The notes under the pieces: generated by a model
Told to the model about the DNA's origin: nothing
Seen by the model: the letters and a program-made list of their open reading frames with translations, nothing else
Database searches by the model: none
DNA from: Hoyosella rhizosphaerae
GTDB taxonomy: Bacteria > Actinomycetota > Actinomycetes > Mycobacteriales > Mycobacteriaceae
Direction: 5' to 3'
Length of the DNA stretch: 64,000 bases
NCBI RefSeq assembly: GCF_014643175.1
Contig: NZ_BMJH01000001.1
Span: 1,662,209 to 1,726,208 of the forward strand
Translations under genes and position numbers: made by a program
Shown: piece after piece, positions 50,696 through 59,261 of the stretch
Layout: each line of letters begins with the position of its first letter
How positions within the stretch are numbered: the stretch's first letter is position 1

Positions 50696-52249
50696 ATGGC
50701 TGCTCCGTCAGCTGAGACGTTCGCTCGTCTCGCCAAGCTTGTTGCAATTGATGATCCAGATGCGCGACCCACCCGTACGGTCTATGAGACGTTCACAGGA
50801 CGCGAGCTCGCGACAATTCCTGTAGCTACCGCAGAGGACGCCATTGCTGCTGTTGAACGTGCCCGTGTTGCACAGAAGGAGTGGGCAAAAGTTCCAGTCG
50901 CCGAGCGGGCGAAGATTTTTCACAAGTACCATGACCTGGTCCTTAGCCGCCGCGATACGCTTTTAGATCTCGCCCAGGCTGAGACTGGCAAGTCGCGTGA
51001 ATCCGCGCTTGAAGAAGTGCTCGATATCGCTATGACGGCGCGTTACTATGCCCGAACTGCGCCTAAGTTGCTCGAAAAGAAGAGCGTTCAGGGGCTGTTT
51101 CCCGCGCTGACGAAGACGTCGGTGAACTACCGTCCCAAGGGCGTTGTCGGGATGATCACCCCCTGGAACTACCCGATGACATTGGCTGTGTCCGATGCAA
51201 TTCCCGCGATCATCGCTGGTAATGCCGTGGTGATGAAACCAGACAGTCAAACGCCGTACTGCGCGCTTGGTGTGGCGGAACTGCTTTATGAAGCTGGTCT
51301 GCCTAAGGAATTGTTCGCTGTTGTCCCCGGTCCGGGCTCGATAGTGGGTACCGCCCTTGTCGAAAACACCGAATACATCATGTTCACGGGGTCCACGGCA
51401 ACGGGCAGGCTCCTCGCTGAACAGTGTGGACGTCGACTAATCGGGTTCTCCGCAGAGCTCGGCGGTAAGAACCCGATGATCGTCACGAAGGACGCCAACC
51501 TCAACCACGTCGTCGATGCCGCAACACGAGCGTGCTTCTCGAACTCGGGGCAACTGTGCATTTCCATCGAACGCATCTACGTCGAGGATGCCGTTGCGGA
51601 TGAGTTTATTGAGAAGTTTGGTGAAAAAGTTCGCAGCATGACTCTCAGTTCTGACTACGAACTGGGTTCAGACATGGGCAGCTTGATCTCAGAATCTCAG
51701 GTTAAAAACGTGAAAGCGCACGTTGATGACGCTGTAGCCAAGGGTGCCACCGTTATCGCTGGTGGCAAGCCGCGACCGGACGTCGGCCCATTGTTCTTCG
51801 AACCCACGGTCCTCACCGACGTCACTGAAAAAATGGACGTGTACCGCTCGGAGACCTTCGGCCCACTCGTCTCGATCTACCGTGTCAAAGACGTCGACGA
51901 AGCAATCGCTGAGGCTAATGACACCGAGTACGGCCTCAATGCGAGCATCTGGGCTGGAAGCGAAAGCGAAGGCGAGAAGATCGCCGAACGAATCAACTCC
52001 GGTACCGCCAATGTGAATGAAGGCTACGGTCCCGCTTGGGGAAGCCTCGGCGCACCAATGGGTGGAATGGGAGTGTCCGGCGTTGGTCGCCGACACGGAC
52101 CTGAAGGGCTCCTGAAATACACCGAGGCTCAAACAGTCGCCGTACAGCGACTCATCGACCTCGGGGGGCCAAGCTGGCTCGACTCGAAGTACTTCTCACA
52201 AGCACTACCGTGGGGCGTCAAAGCGATGAAGTTCATCCCCGGCCGGTAG
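50696..52249 (+). CDS. gabD2: Succinic semialdehyde dehydrogenase GabD2
   Basis: Oxidises succinic semialdehyde to succinate with NAD(P)+, feeding the TCA cycle in 4-aminobutyrate or 2-oxoglutarate shunt pathways. The 517-residue aldehyde dehydrogenase has ISPWNYP-type MITPWNYPMTL, the catalytic Glu in FSAELGGKNP and the catalytic Cys in SNSGQLCIS, and resembles M. tuberculosis GabD2 (Rv1731) almost throughout, including RRHGPEGLLKYTE. ATG start with GAGGAGAAG upstream; followed by a strong terminator. Monocistronic as far as visible. Confidence 0.93.
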   Translation: MAAPSAETFARLAKLVAIDDPDARPTRTVYETFTGRELATIPVATAEDAIAAVERARVAQKEWAKVPVAERAKIFHKYHDLVLSRRDTLLDLAQAETGKSRESALEEVLDIAMTARYYARTAPKLLEKKSVQGLFPALTKTSVNYRPKGVVGMITPWNYPMTLAVSDAIPAIIAGNAVVMKPDSQTPYCALGVAELLYEAGLPKELFAVVPGPGSIVGTALVENTEYIMFTGSTATGRLLAEQCGRRLIGFSAELGGKNPMIVTKDANLNHVVDAATRACFSNSGQLCISIERIYVEDAVADEFIEKFGEKVRSMTLSSDYELGSDMGSLISESQVKNVKAHVDDAVAKGATVIAGGKPRPDVGPLFFEPTVLTDVTEKMDVYRSETFGPLVSIYRVKDVDEAIAEANDTEYGLNASIWAGSESEGEKIAERINSGTANVNEGYGPAWGSLGAPMGGMGVSGVGRRHGPEGLLKYTEAQTVAVQRLIDLGGPSWLDSKYFSQALPWGVKAMKFIPGR

Positions 52250-52279
52250 GACCTGAGCTGGGTGTACGAAACCTAAAAG

Positions 52280-52318
52280 AAGCGGGCGGTGAGTTCCTCA
52301 GGAACTCACCGCCCGCTT
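52280..52318. terminator. Bidirectional hairpin terminator
   Basis: Perfect 18-bp arms (52280-52297 and 52301-52318) with a 3-nt loop, between convergent gabD2 and the CsbD-like gene. Confidence 0.95.
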
Positions 52319-52334
52319 GTTAAGTGCGGCGTTA

Positions 52335-52793
52335 CTAGCGGTTGCGGACCGCGCGAACGACGAAGAACAAAACAATTGCGGCGACTACGGCGGCGACAGC
52401 TGCTCCAGCTTTGCGCGTATCACCTTCGTCGAGTTCTGATAGTGAATCAAATGTTGCTCGACGCAACTCGGCAACCTTATCTTCAACAGTCGTGCGAGCT
52501 TCAGTTGCTGCTGCACGCCCTTGTGTCAACGCTTCGTTTGTCTTTTCTTTCACAGAAGCTGTCACCTCTGATGCTTTATGTGCGGCATCGGTCGCAGCGG
52601 CCTTCGCGCTGTCTCCAGCTTCGGTGGCCTTGGTCTTGGCGACCTCTGCGGCATCCTTGACGGAATCTTTCGCATTTGCCTTAGCCTGCTCGGCTTGGCC
52701 CTCGCTCTTCAGCGAGTCGTCACCCGTGACCGAACCTGCGGCCTCTTTAGTGGCGCCCTTAATCTTGTCAGCGGTGTTTTCGAGATCTGCCAT
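52335..52793 (-). CDS. CsbD-like stress protein with LEA-like helix and membrane tail
   Basis: A 152-residue protein. Residues ~5-45 match the CsbD stress-protein pattern (DKIKGATKEAAGSVTGDDSL, then KSEGQAEQAKA). Residues ~45-115 are Ala/Lys/Glu/Thr-rich with an 11-residue-like periodicity (AKTKATEAGDSAKAAATDAA), resembling LEA or apolipoprotein-type amphipathic helices. A hydrophobic segment (~128-147, GAAVAAVVAAIVLFFVVRA) is probably a membrane anchor, ending in basic RNR. ATG start with AAGGAGAAAA. Likely a general-stress, membrane-associated protein; role inferred. Confidence 0.82.
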   Translation of the reverse strand: MADLENTADKIKGATKEAAGSVTGDDSLKSEGQAEQAKANAKDSVKDAAEVAKTKATEAGDSAKAAATDAAHKASEVTASVKEKTNEALTQGRAAATEARTTVEDKVAELRRATFDSLSELDEGDTRKAGAAVAAVVAAIVLFFVVRAVRNR

Positions 52794-52931
52794 TTATTTT
52801 CTCCTTCACGTAGGGATTGTTGTGCAACCCCCGATCTGGGGACAGGGTGTAGGCCAACTCTATCGCGGATGACTCCTGCCCGTCCGAACACACGATCCCA
52901 TCATGCCCGTTGTCAACGAGTTATACGACCG

Positions 52932-53966
52932 TTACTCGCGAGAACGGCGTGTTCCGAGGACAATGCCGACAATTAGGGAGAGGGTGCCGAAAACAGCGAG
53001 AATCCAGGGAAGCCTGACAGTAACGGGGCCCAAATCTGCTTGCATCTGTATGCGATTCTTGCTGGCTTCTGCTGCAGCTACGCGGTCCGTGACGGTAGCT
53101 TCGTTCAGCTCGGCGTCATAACTCAGCACTGTGAGCGCAGGTTCATCGGGAGTTGTCCCGAAGTACTGGCGAATTCGTTCGTTTCCGGACACGATAATCC
53201 CGGTCACTGGTTCCACGAAAACATTGCGTGTGTTGGCGTAGTACCGACTCATGAAGACAATTTCGTCCGCATCGTCTGCATCTGCCTCGGACAATCCCCA
53301 AACGGACTTGGGCAAGCCGAGTCGATTGGCCTGGTCACGGGTGACGCGGAAAAGGTCGACTGGTTCGATGGTGTGACTGAACTGATAGACCGGAAGCCCA
53401 TCGATTGTTATTTCGTCTACGAAGTCAATGTCGATGGTGCTGCGCGCGTTGATGTCGAAGTATGGATAAGACTTCTTTTCGACATCGAAGGGAAACTTGT
53501 ACTGCAAGCCTTCCCTGGGCAGTTCGATCGCGGGTTGATCTGCTGCGACCTGCAACGATCCTGGCGGGTCCGTGACGGGCATTGCCGTAACGCGATCAGT
53601 TGTTACCCGATCCACCGTGGCGTTGAGCAATCCCTGGGCCCCGCGACGATCAGTGCGCGACAGGGTGAATCCCGCCTGGATAGTGACGATGCGGGCGTCA
53701 GATGGGTCTTCGACGGTGACAAACCGCTGTGCCCTTAGGGGGACGTCATCCTCGACAGCGTCGGGGTTTCCTGAGAGGAACTGCGCAATGTTCAGGACAG
53801 AGCCGGAACCTTCGGACACTGTTGTGATTTCCAGATCCAGTGGTGTCTTTTTCAACTTGGATGTGGCATATGTGGGCAGAAGTATTGCGGCCACGAGGAG
53901 AAACGCGCCAAACCCAATGAGGAATATCGCGAGAATATTGCGAGACCCACCTGAGAGACCTGGCAT
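52932..53966 (-). CDS. DUF3068 family protein (PorA-type)
   Basis: A 344-residue protein with a membrane helix at the N-terminus (~10-30) and another at the C-terminus (~315-338), and a large extracytoplasmic domain between them (FPFDVEKKSYPYFDINA, FMSRYYANTRNVFVEPVTG). This is the DUF3068 layout found in Mycobacteriales, sometimes labelled porin PorA family. A pore function is not evident here. ATG start preceded by AAGGAAAA. Monocistronic as far as visible. Confidence 0.88.
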   Translation of the reverse strand: MPGLSGGSRNILAIFLIGFGAFLLVAAILLPTYATSKLKKTPLDLEITTVSEGSGSVLNIAQFLSGNPDAVEDDVPLRAQRFVTVEDPSDARIVTIQAGFTLSRTDRRGAQGLLNATVDRVTTDRVTAMPVTDPPGSLQVAADQPAIELPREGLQYKFPFDVEKKSYPYFDINARSTIDIDFVDEITIDGLPVYQFSHTIEPVDLFRVTRDQANRLGLPKSVWGLSEADADDADEIVFMSRYYANTRNVFVEPVTGIIVSGNERIRQYFGTTPDEPALTVLSYDAELNEATVTDRVAAAEASKNRIQMQADLGPVTVRLPWILAVFGTLSLIVGIVLGTRRSRE

Positions 53967-54022
53967 GACATTTTCCTTACAGTAAGTCGAACTCTGAACA
54001 ACGATAACAGTGACACAGTGTG

Positions 54023-55099
54023 TTATTTAGTGACAGTAGTCGGCTCCACAGTTAATGCGAGCACGGCCGCGAAGCCAATCGCTAGGACCATCACCGCGAT
54101 TTCGATCGCTGAGCGACGAATCGTCACCACCGAGTCGACCTTGTGTCGCGACACTGGCTCAATCCAGTGTTTGCGCCACCACCAACCGCCCAGCACAAGA
54201 CTTACTAGCAAGAATGCCTTGGCAAGTACGACTCTGCCATAGCCACTCGCCACAAGAGCCGCGAGGGAATCAGACAACAAAATGGCAGATCCCACACCAC
54301 TCAGAGCAACGATGAGAACACACCATCCGGCGACCTGCGAAAATCGCGGCAATCCAACAGCCCACTCTATGCGCGAACGAGCAGTCGCTGCTAGAGCAGC
54401 TAGCAGCCCGCACCACAATGCGGCTGCTATCACGTGAACGGCAACGAAACCGCTTGTCACTGACTCGTGCGATCCGTGACCGGAAAGGGGAACCGCAATA
54501 AGGGACAGGATCGATATGCACACAGCCGGAACTGCCCACTTCATTGATGGACGAATAATCGACGCAACTGCCATTCCTGCCACGACACATGCGCCGAAAA
54601 TCACAATGAGGAGTGCGCGCCCCAAACCAACTTGAGAAATGAAGATACGAAACTCAGTCAAGGTGAGCGCCAAAATTGGTTCACCAGTGATTACAGAGGC
54701 ACTAGATACCGCATAGACGAGCGCCAATGCGGCCCCCAGGATTGCTGACAATGCTAGGTAACGCCACTGGCGGCTGTGAAAATTCTGTCGCCGGGAGGCA
54801 CTCAGGAGCCTTGCTCCGCGGTTAGTGGAATCTTCGCGAAGAAGCCATCCCACCGCGCTGAAACCCACAGTGGCAACGAGAGCCGTCAGCATCCCGGCGC
54901 GAGCAAACGCTGCCACATTGGTCGGTTCGACTCCCGAAACTGTGACTCCCGAAACCAGGAGCGCAATAGTCACGCCAAGAACAGAAGTTGCGGCGACCAA
55001 CCCGACGACAAACCAGCTGCCGAACGATGTAGTGGAAACTGATGTCGAACGGGACCGATTCAACGGCGTACGACTACTAGTTGCGACGGGTGGCGGCAC
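54023..55099 (-). CDS. Copper transport protein CopD-like
   Basis: A 358-residue polytopic membrane protein with about eight hydrophobic segments and the CopD-domain features HVIAAALWCGLLAAL and FSQVAGWCVLIVALSGV. CopD imports or handles copper together with CopC. GTG start overlaps the end of copC by 23 bp, so the pair is coupled. No metallochaperone or CopA-type ATPase gene is nearby. Metal specificity is inferred from the family and from CopC. Confidence 0.87.
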   Translation of the reverse strand: MPPPVATSSRTPLNRSRSTSVSTTSFGSWFVVGLVAATSVLGVTIALLVSGVTVSGVEPTNVAAFARAGMLTALVATVGFSAVGWLLREDSTNRGARLLSASRRQNFHSRQWRYLALSAILGAALALVYAVSSASVITGEPILALTLTEFRIFISQVGLGRALLIVIFGACVVAGMAVASIIRPSMKWAVPAVCISILSLIAVPLSGHGSHESVTSGFVAVHVIAAALWCGLLAALAATARSRIEWAVGLPRFSQVAGWCVLIVALSGVGSAILLSDSLAALVASGYGRVVLAKAFLLVSLVLGGWWWRKHWIEPVSRHKVDSVVTIRRSAIEIAVMVLAIGFAAVLALTVEPTTVTK

Positions 55100-55610
55100 G
55101 CGCCACTACAGCAATGCCAATACCCACGAGCACGAGCACACCTGCGACAAACGGCCACACAGGAAGTGAGGACTCAGAGTTGTCGAGCGCGTCAGTCGAT
55201 TCTGTGATCGCTGGCGTGTCCTCAACACTGTTATCACCAGAAACAGTGAATTCGATCGTGCCGCTAACCGGGTGACTGTCTGCTGAAATCACTCGGTAAG
55301 CAATGGTGTACGTTCCCGCCGGTCCACCACTGGTGGTCGAAACAACTACGCTGCGGTCATCAACAACGACGTCGTCACCGGACCACAACTCACCGTCGGG
55401 GCCAACCACCGTCAGTGCAGAAAATTGGTCCTGCAAGGGCTCATTGAAAGTAACCGAAACCTGTGATGGAACGGACTCGACAACACTCCCAGCAGTTGGG
55501 TCGCTTCCGACCATGGCAGCGTGGGCCCACGCTGCCCCGGGAACACTGAGGACTGCCACGCCACACGCCGCGACAAGTGCAATCACCGCACGGCGAAAAC
55601 GAACTAGCAT
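55077..55610 (-). CDS. copC: Copper-binding periplasmic protein CopC
   Basis: A 177-residue exported protein: Sec signal peptide (MLVRFRRAVIALVAACGVAV to AWA), then a mature N-terminus HAAMVGSDP whose His is the usual Cu(II) ligand, DSHPVSGTIEF supplying the second His, and a C-terminal membrane helix (~150-170) with a basic end. This C-terminal-anchored form is common in actinobacteria. I chose ATG 55610 (GAGGAG upstream); the longer frame adds Cys-rich nonsense. Overlaps copD. Confidence 0.9.
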   Translation of the reverse strand: MLVRFRRAVIALVAACGVAVLSVPGAAWAHAAMVGSDPTAGSVVESVPSQVSVTFNEPLQDQFSALTVVGPDGELWSGDDVVVDDRSVVVSTTSGGPAGTYTIAYRVISADSHPVSGTIEFTVSGDNSVEDTPAITESTDALDNSESSLPVWPFVAGVLVLVGIGIAVVARAATRRN

Positions 55611-55688
55611 CAACGAACTCCTCACGACGTTGCCGAACCGATAAACGGTCCGGCAACACAACGACTGATGGTTCTACCGTAGCCGCAT

Positions 55689-56363
55689 TTAACGAACGCC
55701 GAGACGAGCAAGCAAGTCAGCCTCAATGCCGTCCAGCTCAGTGCCAATCGCTTGATGTGCCGCACGGCGCCGCGCAGGTGCCATACGTTCAGCTGCGCGC
55801 ACAGCCATATTGAGCTCTTCGAGGCGCTTGTTGATCGCTTCGGTGAACTGCTTCACTTCAGCATTCTTAGGGTCTCGGTCGTACACCTCACGCGTGGAGG
55901 CCTCAGCACCAGCAATACGTGCCGACAGCTTTGCCCCGTATCCAGTGAACTTTCCAAGCTCCTCAAGCGGAATGCCGAAGCTTTGCGCGCGCTTGGAATC
56001 GAGATAGCCACGCACTGCAGTCACACTTCGATACAGAACCGGGACCAGGACGGGAGCAAGGATTCGTGTTACCCCAACGATGCGTCGTGCACGAGTTACC
56101 GTCATCTTGCCTTCCGCCGCAGCCTGCGCCTGCTGTTGTGCAATCTTGACCTCGTTTTCCGAGATCTTCATCTGCGCCTTTTCTGCACGGCTGCGGGCCT
56201 TGTCCGCTTGCTTGGCGAGCTTCTGTTCAAACTTCAAAGCCTTATTGGCGTTCTTGGAGTTCTGCTTTGCTGCTAGCTTCGCTTCAGTCTTAGCTTTGAC
56301 CTTCAGGGCCTTAGCTTCGGCCTTCCGTGTCGCGCGACTGGGTTTCTTGCTGAACAAACCCAT
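55689..56363 (-). CDS. DUF6474 family protein
   Basis: A 224-residue protein of Mycobacteriales. The N-terminus MGLFSKKPSR leads into a long Ala/Lys/Glu-rich coiled coil (about 10-85), then a conserved hydrophobic stretch (ILAPVLVPVLYRSVTAVRGY, ~102-121), GIPLEELGKFTGYGAKLSARI, and a helical tail with ERMAPARRRAAHQAIG. GGGAGG lies 9 nt upstream of ATG 56363, so longer upstream frame was rejected. Function unknown. Divergent from the nuclease gene. Confidence 0.85.
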   Translation of the reverse strand: MGLFSKKPSRATRKAEAKALKVKAKTEAKLAAKQNSKNANKALKFEQKLAKQADKARSRAEKAQMKISENEVKIAQQQAQAAAEGKMTVTRARRIVGVTRILAPVLVPVLYRSVTAVRGYLDSKRAQSFGIPLEELGKFTGYGAKLSARIAGAEASTREVYDRDPKNAEVKQFTEAINKRLEELNMAVRAAERMAPARRRAAHQAIGTELDGIEADLLARLGVR

Positions 56364-56466
56364 CCGAGTTTCCTCCCTAACGGCGCCGTTATCCGTAATG
56401 TTCGCTTGTGGACGACAATGACCAATATTCGCTTCTACCCTAGGACAGGGAATAGGGTTCGTCATC

Positions 56467-58119
56467 GTGATCTCGAAGTCTGGTGCCCGCATGTTGCTTG
56501 ATGCGAACGCAGTGTCCCGTTGCCGCCACCGCGTTTTTCTCGACGCGGCGGTGAAAACTGGCCACATTACCGATGTTGCACGCCGTCCTATCCCGCCCGG
56601 CGTGCGACAGCGGCAGGAAGCCGCGGCACTTCATCGAAAATCTGTGTACGAAGCGATGTTCTCATTCCATCATGCTCATTGGGCAACGATTGACGCGGAT
56701 CAACCAACGTCGCATCGAGCACTCGACACAGCAAACGCCCTCAATGAGGGAATTGGTTGGGTCTGGGGTGGCATGCTCCCTACCGATGCACACGGTCGTC
56801 GTGGTGGCGCCGAAATACTAATGAGGGACCTTGAACAGGGTGGATACATCCCGATCATTGTGGTCAACCACAAAGTAACCGACCAGGGGCGGGGGATCAC
56901 GACGTCACCGTTGCACGAATTCGCACCGGACACCGATGACACTCGAAAACTCCGCAGCCAACCGCGGGATCAGTTCAGATTGGCGCACCTATACCGCATG
57001 CTGGAATCAGGTGGATGGGCGTCGCCACGCAGAATCGGTGGCGTCATTGGGTATGACGCGGACTGCATTTTGATTCACGATCTCGACCGCGAAGTACCGA
57101 GCTACGACAACAGCCTGCTCGGTGAGTATGACGCCCGTTTCGAGGACCGAGTGGCCCTAGTTAACGGTGGTGCACCGTCAACACCCAACCGCATCGGCGA
57201 GTGCAAGATGTGTGAATTTTGGCCACACTGCGAGAAAGTGCTCGAGGAAAAACACGATGTGTCGCTCGTCGTGAACGGAGGACATGCCACGCTTCTGCGG
57301 GAGGCCGGTGTCAACACCGTTGATGAACTCGCGGCGTGGCACGGTGACGATCCCGAAGAGTGGCACGGGGTTCCATTCGCCGAGGTTCAAGTTTTTGCCA
57401 AAGCGTGGTTGCACGATATTCCGCTCATTCGCAGGGTCGACAGCTTGCATGTCCAACGCGCCGATGTCGAGGTTGATATTGACATGGAAAGCTATCAAGA
57501 CCACGGCGCCTACTTGTGGGGAACGCTACTAACGGAACCTGGGAAAGAGCCTGTCTATCGGCCCTTTGTCACATGGGACCCCTTGCCTACGCGTGACGAG
57601 GGTCGGATGTTCGCTGAGTTTTGGGGCTGGCTCACGGAGGTGCGCCGCATGGCACTTCAACGCGGGTTGTCCTTCGCCGCTTACTGCTATTCGAAAAGTG
57701 CCGAAAATAGGTGGCTCATCGATTCGGCAAAACGCTTTCGTGGGATGAACGAAATGCCAGCCCTGGAGGAAATTAATCACTTCATTGAATCCGATGAATG
57801 GGTTGACATGTTTGATGCGGTGAAGGACCAGTTTCTGTGCCCCCACGGACGCGGATTGAAGAAGATCGCCCCCGCCGCTGGATTCTCTTGGCGTGACCCA
57901 GAGGCAGGGGGCGAGGCATCGATGAGTTGGTATCGCGATGCTGTGGGCTATGAGGGTGATCCGGTGCACGATCAGCGGGAACGAATCCTTCGCTACAACG
58001 AGGATGACGTGTGGGCGACACGTGTGTTGCGCGAGTGGATGTCGTCACCGCAGGCACTGGAAGTTCCTGATGTTGCGCAGCTAGACCAGATCTTCCGTGG
58101 AGAGAATGGGCCTGCCTGA
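56467..58119 (+). CDS. TM0106-type RecB-like nuclease
   Basis: A 550-residue protein of the TM0106 family: an N-terminal RecB-type nuclease fold (LLDANAVSRCRHRVFLD, RGGAEILMRD, IIVVNHKV), a Cys cluster (CKMCEFWPHC, ~238-247), and a C-terminal RNase H-like 3'-5' exonuclease-type domain with DIDMES (~339-344). In the RecB motif the usual acidic residue before Lys is Asn (VVNHK), as I recall also being altered in mycobacterial homologues. GTG start, divergent from the DUF6474 gene. Biological role unknown; DNA repair or RNA processing are guesses. Confidence 0.85.
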   Translation: MISKSGARMLLDANAVSRCRHRVFLDAAVKTGHITDVARRPIPPGVRQRQEAAALHRKSVYEAMFSFHHAHWATIDADQPTSHRALDTANALNEGIGWVWGGMLPTDAHGRRGGAEILMRDLEQGGYIPIIVVNHKVTDQGRGITTSPLHEFAPDTDDTRKLRSQPRDQFRLAHLYRMLESGGWASPRRIGGVIGYDADCILIHDLDREVPSYDNSLLGEYDARFEDRVALVNGGAPSTPNRIGECKMCEFWPHCEKVLEEKHDVSLVVNGGHATLLREAGVNTVDELAAWHGDDPEEWHGVPFAEVQVFAKAWLHDIPLIRRVDSLHVQRADVEVDIDMESYQDHGAYLWGTLLTEPGKEPVYRPFVTWDPLPTRDEGRMFAEFWGWLTEVRRMALQRGLSFAAYCYSKSAENRWLIDSAKRFRGMNEMPALEEINHFIESDEWVDMFDAVKDQFLCPHGRGLKKIAPAAGFSWRDPEAGGEASMSWYRDAVGYEGDPVHDQRERILRYNEDDVWATRVLREWMSSPQALEVPDVAQLDQIFRGENGPA

Positions 58120-58137
58120 GTAGTTTTGGTGCGGTCG

Positions 58138-58902
58138 CTACTTGCGCACCGGTTGGGCGCGTTCAGTCAAGAACGCGAACATGAACCCGAGCGTGAGCCA
58201 CAACGTCAGTTGAGTGACAAACGATGCAACGCGGAAATCCCACAGCAAACTGGCGGGAAAATCTGCCCCGACTTCGTCGATCGACGGCAGCATCACATAG
58301 CCCAGGCTGACGACAGCCGCGAACACAACCGTTGGTGTAGCAATGTTGGCGATGGACGACCGGTGACGGACCCAAACTCGTGAAACGAGCGCCGCCGCGA
58401 TGGCTACGAATCCGAGAACGACGGTCGCCAACCACAACCATGTGCGTTCGTTTATGGTTTCTGGGTCGCCCACAGCGGGCGGGTTAGCTGGATATTTAAC
58501 GAACGGCACGGCTTCGAACGCCAACCAGCCGCACAAGGCGATTCCAAGAACCAGGGACGTCGCGGACGCTGCCACAAATCGCGTTGCATGATGCGCGACG
58601 GTAGCAAGGATGAGGCCGAATGCGAGTCCGACAAGCGTGGTAGCGAGTATTAGCCCGATTTTTTGCCCGAACCGGCTGACCAGTTCGTCATGGTCGTGGG
58701 CGTGGTTACCCGCGTGTGCTGCGGCTTCCTCGATGGCGATTGCGTCGTCGATGAGCGATTCACCCAACCCGAATGCGACTGCGCCCGCCACAAGCCCTGC
58801 AAGAATGCCGGCGATTGCGCCGCGTTTGAGAAGCTGAGCCAGGGAACCCGTTAACGGCTGCGTAGCCGAGGGCGCCTGCAGCTTTGTGTCCGCTAGTGGC
58901 AT
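58138..58902 (-). CDS. cbtA: Cobalt transporter subunit CbtA
   Basis: Predicted cobalt importer subunit under cobalamin control. The 254-residue membrane protein has five hydrophobic segments and the family His motif in a loop after the first helix (AHAGNHAHDHDELVSRF, with EE just before), probably a metal-entry site. Starts with a 10-bp overlap on cbtB. Family function is based on riboswitch association, not biochemistry of this protein. Confidence 0.92.
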   Translation of the reverse strand: MPLADTKLQAPSATQPLTGSLAQLLKRGAIAGILAGLVAGAVAFGLGESLIDDAIAIEEAAAHAGNHAHDHDELVSRFGQKIGLILATTLVGLAFGLILATVAHHATRFVAASATSLVLGIALCGWLAFEAVPFVKYPANPPAVGDPETINERTWLWLATVVLGFVAIAAALVSRVWVRHRSSIANIATPTVVFAAVVSLGYVMLPSIDEVGADFPASLLWDFRVASFVTQLTLWLTLGFMFAFLTERAQPVRK

Positions 58903-59087
58903 GGCACACCCATTAGGTGGCGACCGTCGTGCATGAGTTCGTGCATGAACATGCCAGTGCGGCTGATTGCGCCCTGGTCAAAACCAACGATGTACAGCAC
59001 AAGAATGGCCGCACTGACGATTGCAATCGTGAGCAGCAGGCCTGCGGCTGATACGGATGATTGTTCAACTGCGTGGGTTTGTGACAT
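58893..59087 (-). CDS. cbtB: Cobalt transporter subunit CbtB
   Basis: A 64-residue protein with one membrane helix (~14-36) and the diagnostic His-rich C-terminus FMHELMHDGRHLMGVPCH, a probable cobalt-binding site. AGGAGG lies 6 nt before ATG 59087, and the cobalamin riboswitch is about 50 bp upstream. Overlaps cbtA by 10 bp. Confidence 0.95.
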   Translation of the reverse strand: MSQTHAVEQSSVSAAGLLLTIAIVSAAILVLYIVGFDQGAISRTGMFMHELMHDGRHLMGVPCH

Positions 59088-59136
59088 GTAAACCTCCTGG
59101 GAATGGCGCGTCCCATTGATGAATAACGCCTGGTGG

Positions 59137-59224
59137 TGCTGACGAGGTCTGGCTTCCTGCCCACGAGGTGTAGCAGGTAACAGTGGCGCGACCGCCCCGG
59201 ATTTTCACCGGGTTCCCGTCAGCA
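59137..59224 (-). promoter_or_regulatory. Cobalamin riboswitch controlling cbtBA
   Basis: On the minus strand the 88-nt aptamer is closed by an exact 8-bp P1 stem (59217-59224 with 59137-59144). It carries the conserved core GGTGAAAATCCGG, the B12-box region GCGCCACTGT and GAAGCCAGACC. A short stem (59102-59106 with 59113-59117) lies close to the cbtB ribosome-binding site, so translational control is likely. Cobalamin would repress cobalt uptake. Compact form, few peripheral arms. Confidence 0.95.
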
Positions 59225-59261
59225 TTTGAAGCATGTGCGCAGGGTGAGATTACCCCGGTAT

